NCBI GenBank assembly: GCA_958496175.1
Contig: OY292278.1
Location: 33,604,001 to 33,668,000, forward strand
DNA from: Sisyra terminalis
Lineage: Eukaryota > Arthropoda > Insecta > Neuroptera > Sisyridae
Direction: 5' to 3'
Length of the DNA: 64,000 bases
The notes beneath the pieces are model-generated. The model did not search any database, was not told the origin of the DNA, and saw only the letters and a list, made by a program, of their open reading frames with translations. Below, in pieces: positions 48,129 through 59,919 of this stretch. A program made the translations under genes and the position numbers. Every line of letters starts with the position of its first letter. Position 1 is the first letter of the stretch.

Positions 48129-51100
48129 GAATTGAAGAAGATTTGCGATATTTGACTAACGAAATTTAAATTTGTATATAGGTGTATAGATTTAAGGCAG
48201 CTTTATTACTAGTAAATCAAATTTTTGATGAAATAGTTTAAAACTTTAGGACTAGCATATGAAACGTGTAACTAAAACAATTTATTGTCCCATTTTTATT
48301 TCATGTAGGTAGTTCTAACAATAAGGAAGGATTTATTTTTAAACTAATGCATTTATTTTGCATTTATAAAATGAATCTTAAAATCAATTATCTTAATGAA
48401 ATTATTGGTTAGACAAAACTACCCTAACTATCTTTACTAGTATTGTAACATCAATGGTTATATTAAGATAAGGAAAATATTTTTTGAGTTTACTTTCGAT
48501 AGTAATTTCCATATTTTATTAAAGTTGTAAAAATTCATTTTTTTCCGCATCAGGTGGTATATTTATTAGATACCTGTTATCAATTTTAATTTATCCTTAA
48601 AATTTTATCAAGTTTTTCTGAGCCGTTTTAAAGAGATATCTCGGTTTGTCAGTATTAAAGTTTAATTTAATTACTTTGAAAATATTTTCGAGGCTTTGAA
48701 ATTGGCGGAAAAAAATACTTTTATTACAAGGAATTAAAGTGGACCGGCAAAAAGCGTGGGCATATTTCATATACTTATCCAGTTATAGCTTTTCTTGCGT
48801 GGATGTTTCAGTCGGAATGTTTCTTCAAACAAAATATTAACATAATAAAGTTGTTGTTAAATAGATTATTTAAATAATTAATTTAAATTCATTTAGACGA
48901 AATCTCGTACGTGCATTTGCTATGGTTGCGGAAACTTGACGTGATGCATGTGCTTATTTAATCACATGAGAGCATCACAGCAACAATTTCTTGCATCCGG
49001 ACGCTAAATTATAATTTAGCACAATCTGAAAATGGTTTAAATAACGTTGCCTGGAATTGTTCCCGCGGGAATTCATTTTCTTTGAGCCTTGCAGTCGCTA
49101 GCTGAATCGGTTTAATTACAGTGGCGAAAAGAGATGGAGCTTAAGACGTAATTGTTGATATAACAAAATCATTCAAATTTGAAATCATTATCATTCATAT
49201 GTTTCCAAGGCCAACCCTGACCTTAATAAAATACTTGGCATACAAAATGTTTAACACATCGATCACACCGTTTGTACATATTATTATGTATTTCACCATA
49301 ATTATTTCTATCTGGCTTCCACACATGGAAAAGTAAATTCACACGCTCTTGTCCTACGTACGTCTTACACGTTATGTTAATATTATACTCTAAAATAATC
49401 AACAAGCCATTATTGCATCAAGGCTAGGAAGTTGGGAGAGTTATTGCTGAAATATCTTATAATTGATGCCAAAATCATTCAAGAAAAAATAATTATAAAA
49501 GAAGAGGCAATTTCATCATCTTGATAGACATAGAAACCAATGGATATTTTCAAGACTTTTTTTTTTTGGTAGATTTTCTTTCCTACACCCACCACTGTCG
49601 TGTTATAATCACGTAATCGCACTTTCAGAGAACTTTAGAGTCTAGACTTGAAGTGTCATTTTGGAAAAAATCAAATTTATTTTTATAAGCATACAGGTTT
49701 CTTAATTTTCCTATTTAACATAATATGTTCAAATATAACATATACTAATATGTAAATATATTGCACCGATGATGTCACTCGTGCATCTGTCTCAGTCACA
49801 ATCGATTACAATTCCATTGATAATAAATAAAGACAGTGGTAAGTGGGAGACAAGTTTTTCATCCTTCTAATTAATATGAGTTGCTCAAAAAATTTATTAT
49901 TAGTGACCCTGCAACGCAAGCATTTTGTCGTCTTTCAAAACATTACCTCCAAGGTTCCATTACTAAACACGCCAAAGAATTGAATATTTTTTATTAATAA
50001 CTGTTTACTTATTCAAATTAACTGCATTATTCGGTTAGATAAGCTATTTTTACTTCGTGTCTATGTTTCCTCAACGACCAACAAAACGCAGTCTTTAAAC
50101 AATTAGGCACAAACTTGTTAATTATTTAACATTATTTTAAGGTTTCGGATTTTGAAACATTGTCGACGTTAACCTTCATAGCATTTTAAAGGATTTTTAT
50201 TTCTAACAAATAATTACAATAAATGTTTATTTTTGTTCTATTTTTTTCGACAAATTTAATAAAAAGTTATGACGTCTGAAGGTAAATCACGTGTTACGAA
50301 TATTTATTAATTATTACATGAGTTGTACGGCTTCAGGAATTAGAGTTGAAGAATCAAACGTAATCTTTAAAATTAAATAAGTTGCATCACAATTTCACAT
50401 TGATCAATCGTCAATATTTCACTGGTACGTTTACATTGAAAAAATCGATTTGACTTCAGACTTGAGACTCAACACTAAACAATGTTAGAACGTAAGAAAG
50501 AGGTTACAGTAATGAATAGGGATTAACTACATAAATCCTTACAAAACGACAAAGTAATCCTAAAGCTATTCAATTACAAATTTCTATTTTTAAAAATAGT
50601 TTTCACAATAGGATAAATAATTTGGTGTTTGAGCCAAATATTTACGGATGTAAAAGATTTTTTTTTTTTTTGGTGCATTATACGTAACAAATTGATAAGA
50701 ACAAATTTTGAGGAAAAATCATTTTTTTCCAAAAGAAAATATTTTACATTTGTATCGCTTAAATGTGTGATTGACGTCATTGCTTAATGAATATAGCTTA
50801 AATGACCATTAAATACACAATTTACGTGTAACCATTAAGCAGGCAAATGTTCAAGATCGTAGTTTATCGGTGTATAACACGCATTTCATTGGAAAATTCG
50901 ATATTTCAATGAAAATTTTTAAAGGTTATTTCCAAAGAGACATCGATATGGTTTTAATAAAATTAACAAAAAAAACCTTTTATAAAAATAAGACTATGTA
51001 TTGGTAAACCAATGGAGTTTCCCTGATGAGTGCATAGAAAGAAAAACTGTAGTCTAAAAGTTTGTGAAAACTTTTTAAATTGCAATGGGGAGTTAGGTAA

Positions 51101-52104
51101 ATAACAGCATATTCTTTGACATTAGATGGAAAAAAGATATTTGAAGTTAAATACGTACAAATTTGTTCCAGCTCCTTAATCCTTTCTTTGGAAGGTGGGC
51201 CCAATTTTAAATACACACAAATTCGACACATGCTTTAAACTAAAACATACTTTAGGAAGTGCACGAAATGATAATTTATAGTACTTTTCCATGAATACAA
51301 GTTTGTAGAAGTGATGGAAATAATCACGCTTATTAGACGTCTTTCTTTTTCATACAAGCTTTGATATTTTTTTTTGATATACATTGGCAAATAATGCAAT
51401 GTTATAATAATATTTAAAATACCGGAAATCTTCGCAAAGGTCTACTAACCTCCATGGAATAAATATTACAATGGCTCGTGGCAGTAAAAGACGACTAAAA
51501 GTAAGAACTCTTCATACACGCTGGAGTATATTTTTCCCATGGATTAGTTTCGCTATATCGCACAATTTTTTTGATGGCATAAAAACGAAATTCATGTGTT
51601 CTGATAAAATTTTTAATAGTTAGCAAAAATATTTTACAGTATTTACACCCGAGAAGCATTCATTACAATATTTCTAATTAAATATTGATCGTTGATGGGC
51701 AGTTCCAACAGCAAAGTATTGTTTAATATATAATATGGTTATTCGATCGAATACCAAATACCAAATCATCAAAAAAGAAAACTCATTTTACTCAAATATT
51801 TATTAATTAAATGATTAAACAAGTTTCATAAGAAAAAAATCATTTAATTACTAAGCAAAATATATGTAAACTACATTTAAACATTATAATTAATGATAAC
51901 ATTAAACCTGTCACTTGCGAAAAGCACTAAGTGTTGCCGAATATTCGTTATTCGGTATTCGGCCAAATCTCTATTCGTAGTATCTTTACAATATGGTACA
52001 GAAAAATATAAATATTACACACAATCCGCTAAGCAATCTTTTTCATAGGTAATATCAAAACTCGGTTTAATTTAAAAAAAACGGGCATTGGTTATGAGTT
52101 TCGA

Positions 52105-52200
52105 AGCCTACTGGTGGCCGAGTGAACAAGGTGGCCGCTCTAAAACCTGTAGATGCTGGGTTTGATCCTCGTATCAATTAATTTTTTGTCAAGCTAAAGA
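52105..52200 (+). mobile_element. tRNA-derived SINE, copy 6, in trbl intron 1
   Basis: The head AGCCTACTGGTGGCCGAGTG is followed by AAGGTGGCCGCTC, AAAACCTGTAGATGCTGGG and a B box GGTTTGATCC. The body is mostly lost after ATCAATTAATTTT. It lies in the same orientation as trbl. Confidence 0.8.
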
Positions 52201-55200
52201 TACTATTTTAGGTTCGAATTGTAAAAAAATAGTGTTCCATTGATAAAAAATTGGTATTTTTTTTGTTCCGAAATGTGCCATTCCATGGAATGAGGCAAAC
52301 GCTTACTTTTCTAATAAATTGCATTTTTTCAAGAATAAGTATAATGGACAGTTACATGATTTACGATCAGTGTTTCTACTATTTGGAAAAAAACGAAAAA
52401 TAGGATAACCGTTTTTTTTTTCTGTCAGTATATTTGATTGTTACGCACAACAATGTAATCATTGCACCACTAAATCTTCCAACACAAAAGACATAATTTG
52501 CATGTCCTGTCCTTTCTTCATTCTATTGCCAATGTCCTTGTACCAATCTCTCGTTTTCCATACTATGCAACTACCTAATTGAATCTTTTTGGCTCGAAAT
52601 TTCAAATTACACAATTAGCGATTGTACACGAGAACTTAATTACGGATGAGAAAACAAATTGACCTTTCATCATCTTTCAAAATTCGTACACCGGTTCCGG
52701 CCCAATTTAACTAAAACTCATCGTATTGCACTCGAAACATTAATTTGAATCCTCTAAAAACGTAAATAAATAACTTTTTATTGGGTTTTTACTTCGTTTA
52801 TTCAATCATGTCATTGAAATTTCACCTTGAATTTTTGAGTTAATCAAGCGTAGATATATTTGTCGTTCATTTAATTTTTAATATCTGATCTAATTATCGT
52901 TAATCAAATTAAATGGCTACAAGTAATTGGTCGAATATGAGTTATTTTATTATATTTTTAATGTGTTGTTTAATTTTGAGGTTTCAAAAAGTAAATGTTT
53001 TGATCGTAAGTACAAAATACATAGCGTTTATAAAGGTAGATAAGATAGCGTGGTGGAGGTTGCGTCAGATATTTGTTCATAAAAATTTAGTGTCAATGTT
53101 AGGAATAAATAATTTTTTGTTATTATGTTAGCAACAATAAAATAAGATCAATGATAGCATTTAGGTTTTACATTAATTGATTATATGTTTTATTATTTCG
53201 TAGAGTTTCAGTTGATGTTTCGTCATGTTATTTACATTTGTGAAATCTAATGAAATATCAATATGAATTATTTTAGTGTGAGATGCATTTATGCATCCCG
53301 ATGCATTGTAAAGTGAGTAGGGCACGAGCTCAATAGTCCGGATGTTATTCATTATCTTTCATTTAGTTTAAACGTACATAAATACCTACTCACATACACA
53401 GAAAGATACAGAAATATTACGCCATAAAACATCATTGATGATATGAGTCTTTAATGTTGTTGCAGCAACAACGACAATTTATATATGTGTGGCCAACCAA
53501 CAAACCGATTCATTGCAACAACCACAAAACACCAAAAGCAATATCACGATAAAGAGATAATTTAATATTATATCATAGTTCTACGCTGTAGAATTTATTA
53601 AGATACTCAAACGAGCTATCAAGACGGAGATTTCAAAAAAAAAATTATGGGCTTTTCCTGAATGATTACGTAATTTTTACTTAACCAAATGTATTTGAAT
53701 TGCTAGGTTTTCGCAATTGATACGTTTTGGTAAATCAAAAAAAAATGTTGGGAAAATTTAAATAGATCGATGACTCGTTAATTCTTAAAGTAATTAATAT
53801 CAATAAAGGTCATATTAGTTAGAAAATCAAACGAACATTTCCCGGAACTAATTCAATTAATCGCTGTATAAATTATGTAGTCTTGTGGAAGTTTGTCACT
53901 TTCAAACATAAGTTTAATACCAATTTATTGTTTAATTTTTAAATAGTGGAATTTTTTGAGCAAATATTACGCAATAGAATCACGGTGAATGCGTAGTTGA
54001 CTCAAAAACCGATCCAAAACGACAATTATATACAAGTTTTTGATTTTTTGACAAATGTATCGGTGCAAAAAACCCGTTTACCTTTTTCAATTGCTTGCAA
54101 TTTTATTAAAATCGCGCTATTCGTTTTTGTGGCTAAACAAAGCAAATAAAATTTTGTGACCTTTAAAATAGAAGCAAAAATAGTGGCATTTATGTACCGT
54201 ATTTCGAAACCGACCAATCAATAAATTCGCCTGTGTGAACTTCATTGCAATCTCTAGGCGAAAATTGAGCAATTATTTCATTTTTGCAAAGCAAATGAAT
54301 TGTGCGAGTGGTTTTTATCTGGCTTATTTTAGCAATGTGGTCGGTGTCGATGCCGATGGAATAAATTACAAATAAAAATTTTCAACATAGAACATTTTGC
54401 TCAATATTAACAGTTACAAATCATGTCACGGTCGACTTTAATATATTAATCATAAGATGCAACAAACGTCTGTTGCTAATATTCCTAATCTAGAATTAAG
54501 TCGAGATAATTACCTGATCGAGATGCACGGGCTTATTGGGCTTTAATTGGAAAGAAATGAATTGAAGATTTAATTACCACTGTTTTTTTTTCTGTAATTT
54601 TATTCGAAATAAACCTTAACCTTCTTTCACTCAGCTATCTTTTTTTTTTAATCTTTTTTTTCAACACAATTTCTAAATTTATACTTTTATGAAACTTTTA
54701 AATTAATTTATGATTCACAACAAATTGCATCGATACTAATTACTATGTTTATTAGAATATACCACTTCTCAACCACAAGGTGAACTTAATAGACGATTTT
54801 CTTTAATTAAATTTAATCAAACCGTATTTATTAGTTGTTGTTTTTCTTCTGAAGATTTACCCAATCAAAGGTTATGTGATACTTTCAACGAAAAAATATG
54901 TAATAAGTTTCACAATGAAATATACTTAAAGTTTTATCTAAAATAATAAAGTAAATATTTAGTGAGTGATTTTTTTTTCTCAATCTCACTAAATGGAAAA
55001 TTGAGCAATGTGACTTTAATATTTCAAAGATGATAAAAGTTTGTTGAGCAACAAATTTCGATTTCGAGTGAAATATGAAATGAACTGATTCATTTTTGGT
55101 TAGTAATGAGGAGAAAAGTTTAATATTTCTGAAATTTCTAAATCAAAATTGCCTCATAAAAATTTTACGTCCAAAAAGATTATCAAATTTGCACGTCACA

Positions 55201-55233
55201 AAATTTTAAGCCAACGCTTATTAGTTTTAGAGA

Positions 55234-55487
55234 GGCCACTTTAACCATTTTATTCACGTGACCACTTTTGTCGCCAGAAACCAGCGACTAGCGACAGCAT
55301 GAAAATGCACCTTATAGCAAGCAGAATTTTGTACAGCGAACTGATCCCCAGGTATAAATTCGACCTCCTCCACTACTTCATTGCATTGTCTGGCATCCTG
55401 ATCTTTAAAATTTGATCCTTCAAATAATTCTATCATGTTTTCTCTACAGGCACGGTTTTAGTGAAAATAGAGTTTAATGGAGTGGCC
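55234..55487. mobile_element. Candidate MITE with GGCCACT ends in trbl intron 1
   Basis: The left end is GGCCACTTTAACCATTTTAT, then TCAC. The reverse complement of the right end is GGCCACTCCATTAAACTCTA, then TTTTCAC. The ends pair imperfectly over about 25 bases. The 254-bp segment is less AT-rich than its flanks. It contains a minus-strand open frame of 60 codons (55254-55436, with NEVVEEVEFIPGDQF) of unknown nature. No target duplication was found, so the element is provisional. Confidence 0.4.
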
Positions 55488-56936
55488 AACATTTGAATCG
55501 TGCAATATTTAAACTTTCGTTATCTTGGGTAGGCACTTAAGAAAATCCTGTTCCTAGTAAAATAAATTCCCTGTAAAACGCAAAGCACGCCATATACGCT
55601 ACTTACAATGCTTTAACGAATCATACACTTCAATCACATGCTAAAATAAAGCTCGTGACTCAATTATTTCGTACTGGTGAAATCATGTTTTTTTTTTTAT
55701 AAATATAAGTATAGGTACTATAAATGTTTAACATATATTTTTAGAAATAAAAAGACCTCGAAAACCTAATCAGGGTTCTGTACAGTTAATGGAAAATTTC
55801 CGAATGGCAGACTATACGGAAGAAATTGATTTTTTGTCTTATCAAAAAGATTAAACAATCTCTTTCAAAATCAATTTTCTTTTAATCTTTTCATCCCTGA
55901 TTCACCATCGCCTATTGCTAATTCAAATCGACTGGCTTTTCACGTCGTTCTTCTCGTTTCATTTAACACAAATCTTTTAATTAAAACCAAGTGAAGGCAC
56001 TGGAACAGTAACTTCAACACACAAACGTTTTTCTCGACTAAATAAAAATTCGAGTCGTAGAAAAATTAGACAATATAGATAATATTACAGTTGCATTTTA
56101 AAAATAGATTTTATATCCATTTTTTTATATTCTCTAGACAATGTTAATTATATTTCTCTGACGTACATTTATTGCATTTCGTTTCGCTTGTAATTAAAAC
56201 CTTTGAAATACACTCGATAACATTGCGTCCTTCAGCGTTTCTATAAAACCCAAGAGTTTATTATTTTTTTGGTAGATTTGAAACAAATAATGCATGTTTA
56301 CATTTAAATGTAATACTTTAACTAGCTTCTAGTTCATTGGTCTATAATTGTGATGAATGATAAATTACAATGAGATGAGGTCGACTATTACTACTACTAC
56401 AGATAATAGATATGAAAAATTCAACTCCCCAATTGAGTTTATTGAATTAATGCATTTTATTGAATAATTACTTTAAAAATTTTGTGCACATATTGGTACT
56501 TTTAAGTACTGAAATTTTCATTTTAAATTTTAATTGGTTTGACTAAAATATCGTGTTACTTCGAATTTAATTCGATCAATTTAAAATCTTTAAAAAACAT
56601 CGCGTTTTATTTGAGTTAATAAGGTAGTATAGGTAAAATTGTACCAACCGTGCGTGAATAGTTTTATATCTTATTTTAATTTTTACGATTAGAGAAAGGG
56701 GGATATAAGATTACTGTATTGAGACAAAAATTTGATTAAATCAACACAAGTTCTTACATAGTAATTAGTATGCAATTATTCACCCCTATTAGTGATTTTT
56801 TCAATATGGCACTGGTCAAATAGGTGTGACGAATTAATTCAAAAAAAATTTAAATTCCCGCATGAACTCAGTAAGGCAAATGTCCCATTAATGAGCGATT
56901 TGTGTCATCTTTATTCATAATTGCTTTTTTTTCCAG

Positions 56937-57226
56937 ATCGTAACGCGAGACAATAGCAGTTTACTATCGGCCCATTATCGGCTCGATGGGGTACCCCATA
57001 TGAACCCGATGCATGAAGTCATAGTTGGAGAACGTTACTTATATCTGATATTCCCAAAGTCCCACGGGGACCTTCACTCGCACGTGCGTACGCGTCGACG
57101 GCTCCGGGAAGCCGAGGCGCGTCGTTTATTTCGGCAAATCGCCGAAACGGTCAAATCATGCCACGAAAATGGCATTGTTCTGCGTGATTTAAAACTAAGA
57201 AAATTTGTATTCGCAGACCACCAAAG
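56937..57226 (+). CDS. trbl: Tribbles pseudokinase, coding exon 2
   Basis: This encodes residues 121-216 and the first two bases of codon 217, following exon 1 without a gap at CK/IVTRDNSS. Family landmarks, in order, are EVIVGERYLYLIFPKSHGDL (hinge and GD-H region), HSHVRTRRRLREAEARRLF (helix D/E) and CHENGIVLRDLKLRKFVF (catalytic loop, residues 195-212). LRDLKLRKF replaces the HRDLKxxN of active kinases: His is Leu and the Mg-binding Asn is Arg or Lys. This is the hallmark of Tribbles. The exon ends CAAAG/GTAAGT, phase 2, leaving AG of an Arg codon. The expected continuation, with the altered SLE metal-binding motif, the C-lobe and the MEK1- and COP1-binding tail, is not in the window. Strong conservation and good splice sites indicate a working gene. 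Confidence 0.96.
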
Positions 57227-57275
57227 GTAAGTTTTCACCACTTTCTTATTTTTCGATAATAAACCATTTTTCCAG

Positions 57276-57408
57276 ACAATCAATGCCGCGTACACTTCTC
57301 GTAGCTCGTAAAACTTTCGAATTTTACTGTCGTAGATATACCACAATATGGCACGACGTTTACGATTTACCAATTTATAAGATCGTGCATAAATTTGAAG
57401 GCTCATAG
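57276..57408 (+). CDS. Possible alternative terminal exon of trbl
   Basis: A TTTTTCCAG acceptor (AG at 57274-57275) lies only 49 bases after the exon 2 donor. Joined in phase 2 to exon 2 it restores an Arg codon and stays open for 43 further codons (starting QSMPRTLLVARKTFEF, ending HKFEGS) to a TAG at 57406-57408. An AATAAA polyadenylation signal follows near 57445. The segment is less AT-rich than the rest of the intron. If used, it would give a Tribbles protein cut off after the catalytic loop, without the C-lobe or the COP1-binding tail. A chance open frame of this length is quite possible. Confidence 0.25.
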
Positions 57409-59793
57409 TATTGAACTTAACGTGTCTTTTTTTAAATTGAGCGCAAATAAAATCATAAAACGTACCACGTAATATAAAAGATAATGAGAGTAGGATAATA
57501 AATTCATTCTTGCAAGTAAAAAAATTGTTTTTTGAAGGTAATCGCTAGGGATTTTACGACTTGAAAAACATAATGCTGAAAGATTGTAGATGTTATGCAG
57601 ATCAAAATGTAATGCATGCTTTTCTCGCATTACCTTGGTAGACTGTTTCAGAGTTTCAGCATACAAAAAGGGTTCATTGTTAATGCCCCTACATTGACTA
57701 CAAAATATTGTTTGCCGCAAATGTTTATGTATTTGAAACAAAACTTCCCGAACAAGCAACTCAAACAAATCAGCCACAATGCATTATTTGATACCCTCAC
57801 ACTTAAGTGGCTAATATTTAATCCCTTACATTTTATCCAATAATACGACAACATATCAAAAATTAAATGTTATTTGTTTTGGTGATTGCAAATATATTTT
57901 AACTTGCAGCCAATGCACTTCATTCTAGACATTTTACGATCCATTGTTCGGTCGTTGACATTTTCAAAAGATTGATATTTTTTTCTCACGCTTTAGAACA
58001 AGTGCGTGAAAAATTAATTTTTTTTCTAAAAACAATATAGGCGTAAGAACGTGGGCTACTTTTAATACCTATTAAACTTGAAATTTAATAATTTTTTATG
58101 ATTTCTCATATTACTGATTAAAATTATACCATATTTACCAATCGTAATTTAATTAAAATCAAATTCAGACAAAAAGTCAATTTTTCTTTTTTGTGATCAA
58201 ACGCAAACTGGAAGTCATTTATTTTGATCTTAAGGTTTTTATATCCATTAACGGTTTATATTTTTCGGTAATAAAAATTAAGATACCTACTTCTCGGACA
58301 ATAATTGAAAATTGGAGCAGTCTGATTAAATCCGTTTTGTTATGATTTATTTGCCCTAGAAATGGCTATGAGAAAAATGTTTCGATTCATAAAATTCTAT
58401 CGTCGTGTGTTCATTTTAGAGCTATGAGACGATTTTATGGTTCTTCAGAGTAATGTGGAGTTTATTTTTCAAATCAATTTGTTGCAATGAAAATTAAATT
58501 TAAAAAGAAATACAGTTTTACTCGAATTGTAATATATGAGTAGCCAATGAGTAATTATGTAGTCAATACATAAAGCTAAATTCATAGAAAATATTAGAGC
58601 ATCAAACATGTTATTAAACTTTATGACTAACATCAAATGGAATTTATTTATTTAAATTGTCACTTTTTAGATTTCGAGAAAATAAATTTTGAAGAAATTC
58701 CCATTTCGGGAAATGATCGCGAATTCTGAAATTCAGTGTTCATTAAACAATCACACCTATATCAAAATACTAAACTTTATTATAAAACGAATAAATCATT
58801 ATTTTTAAGAAAGCATAGCTGTTCACTTTCCTAACTCTTCATTTTTCAATTAAAGTCCCCAAAAATAAGGCATTTATTAAAAGAACAACCTTAATTTTCT
58901 AATCGATTTTTAGGTGAAATTATTTTTGTATTAGTATTTAATTGGCAAAATTACTTTCAAAACATCAAATTATGATTGTTTCAAATAATTTTCAATTTTC
59001 TTCTTTTTTTTTCTGTCAAAAAATATTTAAAAAAAAATTACTCATTGATGTATAAATCATTAAAAACCAATTCAAACCAAATTATCACGTTTTGAGCTAT
59101 AAAATCACGTTTTTGTTTAATGATACTTTTTCAATTCGGTCATCAAAAACAGAGAAAATTATAAATTGAAATGTCGAATTTTATCTTTAATTTTTCTGAA
59201 ACGATTTCAGATTTTTTTTTAGCATTTTTGGGATTTATTTTTTTTTGAGGATCAATGAAAAGATTTATATTTATCTTATACATATGTATATGAATTTTTA
59301 ACCAAAAATTTTCAGTAAAACATAAGTTATTACACTCCAAAGACATCCATTTTGAAAAAAATAACACTTACTTCCACCACGATTTCGGCTAATTGAATTA
59401 TGTAAAAGAAGAAAAAAAAAGCGTTTTAATCTGTAAGCTCAAAGCATAGAATGAACAAGAATTATTTAAAAATGCAGAAAATTGCATTTTTTGGAGGTTT
59501 CTGAAGAAAAAGTAGCAATTTTTTGTTTCAGTTCATTCTATTATTATGTTCATCTATATGTGCTAAATCTATCATATAAATTGGAAGTCAATAACTCAAA
59601 TTATTTTCAAGATATGATGGATGCAACTTATAAAAAAACTTTTTGAGAAAACACGTTTAAACTTTCAAGTAGAGTTAATATTTTAACGATTTCATTATCT
59701 TTGTAACGATTTCATATTTATAAACAATCACTTTACAACTATATTAAGGAAGCAATTTTTAGAAGAAAAAAAATGATTTTTATTATAAACTCG

Positions 59794-59919
59794 TAGGAAT
59801 GCAAACGATGCATCAATTTCTTCAAACATCGATGTATCGTTCTTAAACGTTGATGTTTTTAATATAGATGTTTCACTATTAAAAATATCGATGTTTTTAT
59901 GAGCAATTTTGTAACCCTA
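59794..59919. mobile_element. hAT-like MITE family B, short copy
   Basis: This is a 126-bp internally deleted relative of 40940-41423. The left end is TAGGAATGCAAACGATGCAT; the interior has CATCGATGTATCGTTCTTAA and AAAAATATCGATGTTTTTAT; the right end is ATGAGCAATTTTGTAACCCT then A. The last five flanking bases on each side agree (ACTCG at 59789-59793 and 59923-59927) at the position expected for an 8-bp duplication. It sits in trbl intron 2. Confidence 0.7.

Larger units (their letters stand above)
44448..56936 (+). other. trbl: trbl intron 1 (12,489 bp)
   Basis: The donor GTGAGT follows AAG at 44447 and the acceptor is TTGCTTTTTTTTCCAG ending at 56936. It is a phase 0 intron. Contents are mostly AT-rich. 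The first about 700 bases and patches near 44960-45130 and 48900-49140 are less AT-rich than average and could hold regulatory elements. It carries a YqaJ-type nuclease remnant (47690-48128), a SINE (52105) and a MITE-like pair (55234-55487). No extra phase 0-0 exon is needed, because the protein reads on in register with other Tribbles proteins. An unassigned minus frame at 50980-51231 (83 codons) is not recognised. Confidence 0.85.

Noticed and set aside
51471..51623. ATG frame beginning MARGSKRRLK with a donor-like AAAGTAAGAA
   Set aside because: About 50 codons, no domain, no matching acceptor; a chance frame inside the intron is more likely.
57616..57854. Open frames on both strands in early trbl intron 2
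   Set aside because: No family similarity, and they are antisense shadows of each other in ordinary intron sequence.
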